Of a DNA stretch of 5,494 bases, positions 1 to 4,453 are shown piece by piece; the first letter of the stretch is position 1, and each line of letters begins with the position of its first letter. The notes beneath the pieces were generated by a model. That model was not told the origin of the DNA, did not search any database, and saw only the letters and a program-made list of their open reading frames with translations. This DNA is from MGBC163016 sp964469815 (lineage in GTDB: Bacteria; Actinomycetota; Coriobacteriia; Coriobacteriales; Eggerthellaceae), in assembly GCA_964469815.1 (NCBI GenBank), contig CAYXZC010000079.1, positions 1-5,494 of the forward strand, given 5' to 3'. The position numbers and the translations under genes are program-made.

Positions 1-788
1 ATCGCACCGGTTCCACTTCTTTTCTGGATCTACTATTAGGCGCAACAACATTCCAGGCATTCACCCAGAATTGGGGCATCTTGAACGATATGAACGAATC
101 CGATGCGCAGATGGTTCAGGAAACGAAGGATCTTCGTGTCGAGGTCGAAGAGCAGAAAGCTGTATACGCTGAGCAGGAGCAGCAAGCCGCCAAGAAGGCA
201 GCTGAAGCCGAAGAGGTGAAAAACTCTACTGAGGCTTTGCAGGCTGAGCTTCAGGCAACCTACAATTCGCTCTCCGCTGAGGCGGCTGCGCTGGTTGAGG
301 CCGAAGAGAATGCTCGTCAGCAGGCCGCTGAGGCAGCTGCAGCTAATGGCACCGTCGCCAATATCGGCACGAGCACACGTCCGAACACCAGCTCGAAGCC
401 TAATAACAACAATACCTCTTCAGGCGATCACCTTCCGGTCATCGGAGGGGGGAATTCAGTCGCCCGTGCTTATAACTGCATAAACATTCCTTATAAATCC
501 GGCGGTGTTGGACCTGGAAGCTTTGACTGCTCCGGTCTTGTGGGCTTTTGCCTTACAGGAGAGCACAAGAGGATAGGCACCACGGGTACGATGGCCTCTT
601 ATCCGACCGTTTCCAAGTCTGCAGCACAGCCAGGTGATATCGTATGGTGGCCTGGACATGTCGGTCTTTACATCGGCGGTGGACAGATGATCCATGCTTC
701 TCTATCGAAAGGCAAAGTAATCCAGGCTTCTGTAGCAGGAGTGGAAATGGGTCTCGGCGGCGCAACCTATAAGCGTTATCGTGGATAA
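1..788 (+). CDS. Secreted coiled-coil NlpC/P60 (C40 family) peptidoglycan hydrolase, 5' end outside window
   Basis: Likely an exported peptidoglycan hydrolase; NlpC/P60 enzymes cleave D-gamma-glutamyl-diaminopimelate or related stem-peptide bonds. The frame is open from the left edge (first full codon at 3) to TAA at 786-788, giving 261 visible residues. They begin with the end of a coiled-coil hairpin (RTGSTSFLDLLLGATTFQ), then an Ala/Glu/Gln-rich helix (about 100-350), an Asn/Ser/Thr-rich linker (about 351-460) and the NlpC/P60 domain (about 460-788). The expected catalytic residues are all present: Cys in FDCSGL (codon 528-530), His in GHVGLYIG (657-659) and His in MIHAS (693-695). By alignment with the complete paralogue at 3240-4340, about 112 N-terminal residues, probably including an export signal, lie upstream of the window. 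An oddity is PYKSGG where the paralogue has PYVWGA and the family usually has an aromatic residue. The truncation is the window edge, not a mutation. The TTG at 81 is internal. Family assignment is firm; the exact bond cleaved is unknown. Confidence 0.93.
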   Translation, partial: RTGSTSFLDLLLGATTFQAFTQNWGILNDMNESDAQMVQETKDLRVEVEEQKAVYAEQEQQAAKKAAEAEEVKNSTEALQAELQATYNSLSAEAAALVEAEENARQQAAEAAAANGTVANIGTSTRPNTSSKPNNNNTSSGDHLPVIGGGNSVARAYNCINIPYKSGGVGPGSFDCSGLVGFCLTGEHKRIGTTGTMASYPTVSKSAAQPGDIVWWPGHVGLYIGGGQMIHASLSKGKVIQASVAGVEMGLGGATYKRYRG

Positions 789-810
789 ACCTTGAGTAGG
801 TAGATCGAAC

Positions 811-824
811 AAACTTGCAAGTTT
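811..824. repeat. 14-bp perfect palindrome AAACTTGCAAGTTT
   Basis: The sequence equals its own reverse complement over 14 bases and lies between the stop codon of the first gene and its terminator. It is not followed by a T tract, so it is not a terminator itself. It could be a protein-binding site, a small hairpin protecting the mRNA 3' end, or chance. Confidence 0.5.
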
Positions 825-832
825 CTATTGGA

Positions 833-861
833 AGCGCCCGCATCATGCGGGCGCTTTTTTT
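833..861 (+). terminator. Rho-independent terminator of the first NlpC/P60 gene
   Basis: A perfect 10-bp stem, AGCGCCCGCA (833-842) pairing with TGCGGGCGCT (846-855), closes a three-base loop and runs into seven T residues (855-861). It begins 44 bases after the stop codon at 788. The T tract lies only on the plus-strand exit side; read on the minus strand the stem is not followed by Ts, so it should serve the plus-strand gene mainly and the convergent serine-hydrolase gene poorly. Confidence 0.93.
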
Positions 862-929
862 GTAACAATGCATGGCTTCGGTCAAGTCGGATCCAATGGC
901 TTTGCTTGAAGCAGCTGCGATGGCTATGA

Positions 930-2837
930 CTAAGCCAGATTTTCCCTTGTCTCGAACACGCTGCTTATGAGCTGTTCCAGCATTCTGCGATTCGGCGAGC
1001 TCCATGGCATCTCCGTCATCACGCACATGAGGTAGGCGCGTCCGTTGCATTCTATTATCCCTGCATCGACCATGGCGGGGGTGTCGTTCTCATCGCGCGG
1101 ATACCAACCGGCCTTGTCGTAGACCTTCACATTCGCCTTGCCCATGTTCTCGACAGTTTCAGCGATTGCGATATTGGCGCCTTCGCCATAGGGGTATGTC
1201 TCGACGCATAGATCTCCGTCTTGCGAAACATAGTCGACGATCACAGATCCCAACTCGACGTTCTCATCGCTAGATTCGACTATGACCGTCTCGCCTTCAC
1301 CCGATGCGATGCTTGCGAGCATGCTGGACACATCGTCTGTGTCCGTGCCGATGAGCACTGCATCGGATTCGGATGTCATCGAGTCTGCATTGCCGCTGCC
1401 ATCACCTTTGCTGTTCGTATCCGTCTCGTCGGCGACCTTGCCCGATGGGTCGCTCAAAGCTTTCCTGATGAAGGATGTTTCGGTTTTCGAATAGTACTTG
1501 CGCAGTTGGTTGGCAGCAGAGGTGTCCTCTTGGAGATAGTCATATGTAGCCAACCAGAGCCTTCCTGAATCGCGTACAGTATATGTCGGATAGCTCGTGT
1601 CGTAGGCTATGTTCGAATCGGCTCCAAGCGAATCCAACCACCCCGCGATGCCCTCATCGTTGAACTGCTTCCGGATCTTCCAATACGAAAGGTTGTTGGA
1701 ATAGACGATGGTGTTGAACAGGTTGTCTGTGTTCTCCGAAAGGCTCATCTGCCCCTCATCGATGAAATTTTGCGCAACATAGGTGCAGAAAGGCCCTTTG
1801 AACGAGCTTGCACCATAGATGGGTTCGTCTATGTTGTATGAGAAGCCTCTGCCCGACCCTATGTCCATGAAGAGGAATCCTGTTGCGAATTCGCCTTCGG
1901 TGAAAGGCTTGAGAGCCGATGCGATAGCCGATCTGTTCTCTTCGCTGATTATGGGTGCTTGCGCATCCTGCTGCGTGGATAGAGAAAACCCGGTAACATC
2001 CGTGCTCGTGGGAAGGGCATCCAGATCGGTGGATGTTATGTCCTCGGAGGTCTCGAAGCTCGCAAGCCTCGTTTCAAGGAATGGGGAAGTGTTGATGGTC
2101 GATGCTTCGGGTTCGGGTTGCGCTTCGGTGATTTGATCGCCGGAGCAGGTGAGAAGATTCATCGCCAAGATGATGAGGAGCGCTGCGATAGCGATGACCA
2201 GTGCCGGTTTGACCCAGAAAGGAAGAGCGCTCTTATGGGGTGCAAGGATTCCTCCTGATCCTCCGAAAGGGGGAGTTTGGATCACGATATCGCCTGTGCG
2301 CCCACCCTTTCTTTGTTTGCCAGGGTATTTGGAAGAAAACGATCTTTGGGATGCGTAGAGTCCGGGCTGTCTGTTTCGGGTTGGAGCATCATGTGTTCTT
2401 CGACCTGATGAAACGCGATCACTGCCAGCCCTTCTTCCTCTTTCCCTTGGAGATGGCGGGATGACAGGTTGTCTTGCCGATGCATTGGATCGCATGCGTT
2501 CAGCCCGCCTTTGATCCTGCATGCCGCCAGACCGTTCGGCGCGCCGAACGCGTTGCTGGCTTTGGCGTGCATGATCCGGGCTGGATACTGATGCGGATCC
2601 GTGAGGGCGCTGGATAATGTCTTTTCGAGATCTTGGGTATGGATGCTGCGATCCTTGGGCATCATGTCGTGAACGCTGTGGTCTTTGGATGTCATGCCGT
2701 GGAGAGTGCGATCTTGAGGCGTTATCTTGCGAAGGACGCGGCCTTGAGGTGTCATGATGCGATCTGCGGGATGCTCGTTCTTCATCGTAGCGACCCTGAG
2801 AAGAACGATCATGTCTGTTTGAAGATCCTGAGACCAA
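930..2837 (-). CDS. Membrane-anchored class A beta-lactamase-like serine hydrolase with long basic cytoplasmic tail
   Basis: 635 residues. Residues 1-205 are a basic, low-complexity tail rich in Arg, Ser, His, Gln and Pro, the early part built of degenerate 10-residue repeats. Residues 207-230 form one hydrophobic helix (PALVIAIAALLIILAMNLL). About 235-295 is an acidic Ser/Thr/Pro-rich stalk. About 296-635 is the extracellular beta-lactamase/PBP-fold domain: Ser344-x-x-Lys347 (SSFK), Ser380-Asn-Asn382 as the SxN motif, and Lys575-Ala-Gly577 (KAGWYP) in place of KTG. A Ser/Asp/Thr-rich insertion (about 465-530) separates the last two motifs. I see no obvious ExxxN omega-loop deacylation motif, so a peptidase- or esterase-like role on cell-wall substrates is at least as likely as beta-lactam hydrolysis; the substrate is unknown. 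The start is TTG at 2837 because it has a strong SD, and upstream the frame has no other start codon before an in-frame stop at 2883-2885. The stop is TAG at 930-932. It is convergent with the first hydrolase and divergent from the second. Confidence 0.87.
   Translation of the reverse strand: MVSGSSNRHDRSSQGRYDEERASRRSHHDTSRPRPSQDNASRSHSPRHDIQRPQRSRHDAQGSQHPYPRSRKDIIQRPHGSASVSSPDHARQSQQRVRRAERSGGMQDQRRAERMRSNASARQPVIPPSPRERGRRAGSDRVSSGRRTHDAPTRNRQPGLYASQRSFSSKYPGKQRKGGRTGDIVIQTPPFGGSGGILAPHKSALPFWVKPALVIAIAALLIILAMNLLTCSGDQITEAQPEPEASTINTSPFLETRLASFETSEDITSTDLDALPTSTDVTGFSLSTQQDAQAPIISEENRSAIASALKPFTEGEFATGFLFMDIGSGRGFSYNIDEPIYGASSFKGPFCTYVAQNFIDEGQMSLSENTDNLFNTIVYSNNLSYWKIRKQFNDEGIAGWLDSLGADSNIAYDTSYPTYTVRDSGRLWLATYDYLQEDTSAANQLRKYYSKTETSFIRKALSDPSGKVADETDTNSKGDGSGNADSMTSESDAVLIGTDTDDVSSMLASIASGEGETVIVESSDENVELGSVIVDYVSQDGDLCVETYPYGEGANIAIAETVENMGKANVKVYDKAGWYPRDENDTPAMVDAGIIECNGRAYLMCVMTEMPWSSPNRRMLEQLISSVFETRENLA
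2632..2772. repeat. Degenerate 30-bp tandem repeat within the tail of the serine hydrolase gene
   Basis: Four 30-base units start at 2653, 2683, 2713 and 2743, each opening with C(C/T)TTG or CTTTGG followed by a (G)TCATG-like core; for example CTTGAGGCG (2713) and CTTGAGGTG (2743). A shortened 21-base unit precedes them at 2632. Read on the minus strand they encode a decapeptide periodicity with a recurring Arg/His-Asp pair (RSHHDTSRPR, SPRHDIQRPQ, RSRHDAQGSQ). Because the unit is a multiple of three, gain or loss of units keeps the reading frame. The units are abutting, with no spacers. Confidence 0.7.
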
Positions 2838-2840
2838 ATT

Positions 2841-2847
2841 CTCCTCC
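2841..2847 (-). promoter_or_regulatory. Ribosome binding site GGAGGAG deciding a TTG start
   Basis: On the minus strand GGAGGAG is followed by AAT and then TTG at 2837; counted from GGAGG the spacing is five bases. No ATG or GTG is available in frame upstream before the stop at 2883-2885, so this site fixes the TTG as the start of the serine hydrolase. Confidence 0.8.
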
Positions 2848-2951
2848 GAAAGGGACGGTTTTGAAAAGTGCCGGCATCGCTCTTATGGATCGGATCCGTC
2901 ATCTGCTTCAAGCTGTTATGAAGAACAACGCATACGATCCCGAATAACGCG

Positions 2952-2961
2952 ATTATATAAT
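2952..2961. promoter_or_regulatory. Palindromic ATTATATAAT with a TATAAT -10-like box on each strand
   Basis: The ten bases are self-complementary and contain TATAAT on the plus strand (2956-2961) and on the minus strand (2957 to 2952). The minus-strand box would give the serine hydrolase a leader of roughly 110 bases. No good TTGACA-like -35 box lies 16 to 18 bases upstream on either strand, so this remains a candidate only. Confidence 0.3.
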
Positions 2962-3050
2962 GATTCTACATTCAATGTTCGTGGGAATATACGATGCCAA
3001 TCCCATTTCATGCTATACGGCATTTTGTGGAGAGACGCTCATTTCTCGTA

Positions 3051-3084
3051 CATCATTTTTCCACATTGTGCATCATTTTTGTGG
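3051..3084. repeat. Direct repeat CATCATTTTT with adjoining CCACA/TGTGG words
   Basis: CATCATTTTT occurs at 3051-3060 and again at 3071-3080, exactly 20 bases apart. The first copy runs into CCACA (3061-3065) and the second into TGTGG (3080-3084), which is its inverse. A related word, CATTTTGTGG, lies at 3021-3030. The near two-turn spacing is what a pair of operator half-sites would show, but no regulator can be named. Confidence 0.4.
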
Positions 3085-3224
3085 CAAGCCATCCAAGCTG
3101 CTACAAGATATAGTGCTTTTCAACGCCCGCTCCATATCCTTAAAAAATGCATATTCGAGGCCGAAATTTAAGTGCTACCATTCAATACTCAATCGAGTTT
3201 GTAAACACACTACGTGCTGATCAT

Positions 3225-3231
3225 TTGGAGG
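3225..3231 (+). promoter_or_regulatory. Ribosome binding site of the second NlpC/P60 gene
   Basis: TTTGGAGG-like sequence with GGAGG at 3227-3231, eight bases before the ATG at 3240. It supports this ATG over the in-frame ATG at 3147, which would put 31 extra residues in front of the twin-arginine signal. Confidence 0.85.
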
Positions 3232-3239
3232 CATTACCG

Positions 3240-4340
3240 ATGACTAAGCATGAACACAGCATCAGCAGACGTTCATTCATAACAGTTGGAGCTATGGCGG
3301 GAACAGGTGTCATAGCCGCAGGATCCCTGGCTTCTCCTACAGAGGCATTCGCTGTCACATCCGCCCAAAAACGCGCAGAGGCTCAAGAGGCGCTGGCTAA
3401 GCTCGGTACGCTCGAGGAGCAGCTGGATGAGGCTTCAGCCGACTACGGCGAGGCGGTTCTTGAGCAGGAGGCTGCCCAAGCCAAGATGGACGAGGCGCAA
3501 GCCAAGATCGATGAGGCCAACGATCAGATCGCGAGCCTTCAAGAACAACTGGGAACACGCGCCCGTTCCATGTATAGGAGCGGATCGCTTTCCTTCATCG
3601 ATATGCTGCTAGGTGCTACATCCTTCCAGGCCTTCTCGACCAATTGGGGAGTGCTCGAGGATATGAATGAATCCGACACCAAGATGGTGGAGGATACGAA
3701 GCAGCTCAGAAGCGATGTAGAGGCTCAAAAAGAGGTCTATACCGAGCAGGAGGCCGTGGCTGCAGCCAAAGCTGAAGAGGCGAAGGTCATCCAGCAGCAA
3801 GCGCAGCAGCTCGTAGACGAGATGCAGGCGACTTACGATACCTTGTCCGCTGAGGCTGAGGAGCTTCTCCGTCAAGAGGAAGAAGCGCGTCGTTTGGAAG
3901 AGCAGCGCCAAGCCGAAGCTCGCGCGCGTGCAGCCGCTGCTGCGGCCTCATCGGGTTCAGGCAATTCAGGTGGCAACACCGGCGGCGGTCGCGGTGTCGT
4001 TGACAATAGCAAGCCGCAGACTGTGGATGGCGCCACCGTTGTGGCGCGTGCACAGGATTGCATCGGCTTGCCTTATGTATGGGGCGCTGTAGGGCCGAGC
4101 TCCTATGACTGCTCAGGTCTTGTGGGTTATTGCCTTACCGGTACGAACAAGCGCCACTGGACCACCTATTCTATATATAACTGGACTCAGGTGACCGAGC
4201 CGATCCCGGGTGATATCTGCATCCGTTGGACGCACACGGGAGTCTATATCGGCAACGGTCAGATGATTCATGCCCCCAGTCCGGGAAGAAGCGTTTGTGT
4301 TGCTCCTGTGCCTTCGAACATGTTCTTCGTTAGGTACTAG
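3240..4340 (+). CDS. Tat-exported coiled-coil NlpC/P60 (C40 family) peptidoglycan hydrolase
   Basis: A complete 366-residue protein. The N-terminus carries a twin-arginine signal: SISRRSFI with Arg10-Arg11, a hydrophobic stretch (about 14-31) and a likely AFA cleavage site after residue 38. About 41-105 and 140-230 are two Ala/Glu/Gln-rich coiled-coil helices joined by a conserved hairpin around 106-137 (RSMYRSGSLSFIDMLLGATS), resembling the PcsB/CwlO coiled-coil domain. About 231-262 is an Ala/Ser/Gly linker. About 263-366 is the NlpC/P60 domain with Cys291 (YDCSGL), His332 (THTGVYIG) and His344 (MIHAP) as the catalytic set. Known family role: cleavage of peptidoglycan stem peptides outside the membrane, often in daughter-cell separation. 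The start is ATG 3240 because of its SD and the position of the Tat motif. Coiled-coil and catalytic domains match the first gene closely, so the two are paralogues; here the linker is Gly-rich rather than Asn-rich. Non-catalytic Cys residues (274, 298, 327, 353) might form disulfides, which is compatible with export of a folded protein by Tat. Confidence 0.94.
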   Translation: MTKHEHSISRRSFITVGAMAGTGVIAAGSLASPTEAFAVTSAQKRAEAQEALAKLGTLEEQLDEASADYGEAVLEQEAAQAKMDEAQAKIDEANDQIASLQEQLGTRARSMYRSGSLSFIDMLLGATSFQAFSTNWGVLEDMNESDTKMVEDTKQLRSDVEAQKEVYTEQEAVAAAKAEEAKVIQQQAQQLVDEMQATYDTLSAEAEELLRQEEEARRLEEQRQAEARARAAAAAASSGSGNSGGNTGGGRGVVDNSKPQTVDGATVVARAQDCIGLPYVWGAVGPSSYDCSGLVGYCLTGTNKRHWTTYSIYNWTQVTEPIPGDICIRWTHTGVYIGNGQMIHAPSPGRSVCVAPVPSNMFFVRY

Positions 4341-4372
4341 CAAGCCATTTAAGTCATATCGAGTGGCGATAG

Positions 4373-4412
4373 GATACGGCTCCTTTGGGTTCAAGCCCAA
4401 AGGAGCCGTATC
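4373..4412. terminator. Long 17-bp perfect hairpin between convergent genes, probable terminator
   Basis: GATACGGCTCCTTTGGG (4373-4389) pairs without mismatch with its complement at 4396-4412 around the six-base loop TTCAAG. On the plus strand it is followed by GGC and only four Ts (4416-4419); on the minus strand no T tract follows. It sits 32 bases after the stop of the NlpC/P60 gene and 41 bases downstream of the stop of the flavodiiron gene (4454), so it probably ends transcription from both sides, although the weak T tract leaves room for an mRNA-stabilising or roadblock role. Confidence 0.75.
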
Positions 4413-4453
4413 GGCTTTTGCGCATCTTTCAAGCTGGTTCGCATAAGCTAGCT

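Larger units (their letters stand above)
2838..3239. other. 402-bp divergent intergenic region without a recognisable gene
   Basis: The region lies between the starts of the minus-strand serine hydrolase and the plus-strand NlpC/P60 gene and must contain the promoters of both. It is visibly more AT-rich than its neighbours, notably from 2945 to 3215. Short open frames here lack a ribosome binding site and resemble no protein I know. I see the palindromic ATTATATAAT (2952-2961), the repeated CATCATTTTT (3051 and 3071) and three GTGG-ended T-rich words. I see no clear paired -35/-10 promoter for either gene and no known riboswitch. Confidence 0.6.

Noticed and set aside
1..80. First hydrolase as a truncated pseudogene starting at TTG 81
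   Set aside because: The frame is open to the left edge and aligns residue for residue with the paralogue upstream of 81, so the missing part is simply outside the window.
553..1050. 165-codon minus-strand open frame across the convergent gap, whose LVIAIAAA segment resembles the membrane helix of the serine hydrolase
   Set aside because: The likeness covers only about eight residues of common hydrophobic amino acids, the frame differs from that of the serine hydrolase, and most of it is antisense to the first hydrolase.
2145..2160. Lipobox at the end of the membrane helix (LLTC, Cys231)
   Set aside because: Thr precedes the Cys instead of Gly, Ala or Ser, and the helix follows a 205-residue tail, so a membrane anchor fits better than a lipoprotein signal.
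2632..2772. CRISPR-like array suggested by regular 30-bp repeats
   Set aside because: The units abut with no spacers, are degenerate, and lie inside a coding sequence where they encode a decapeptide periodicity.
2282..2911. 209-codon minus-strand open frame overlapping the serine hydrolase tail
   Set aside because: It lies in another frame of the same repetitive region, has no hydrophobic or domain signature and no clear ribosome binding site. Its length follows from the low-complexity composition, and the TTG-started frame has the membrane helix and catalytic domain.
3147..3239. In-frame upstream ATG extending the second hydrolase by 31 residues
   Set aside because: It has no good ribosome binding site, and it would bury the twin-arginine motif 41 residues from the N-terminus. 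The ATG at 3240 has GGAGG eight bases upstream.
2838..3239. c-di-AMP (ydaO-type) riboswitch, often found upstream of actinobacterial cell-wall hydrolases
   Set aside because: I could not see its conserved GC-rich core motifs or a fitting set of stems in this AT-rich region.
4387..4398. GGGTTCAAGCCC resembling a tRNA T-arm
   Set aside because: It is the loop end of a 17-bp perfect hairpin, and no acceptor, D or anticodon arm can be formed around it.
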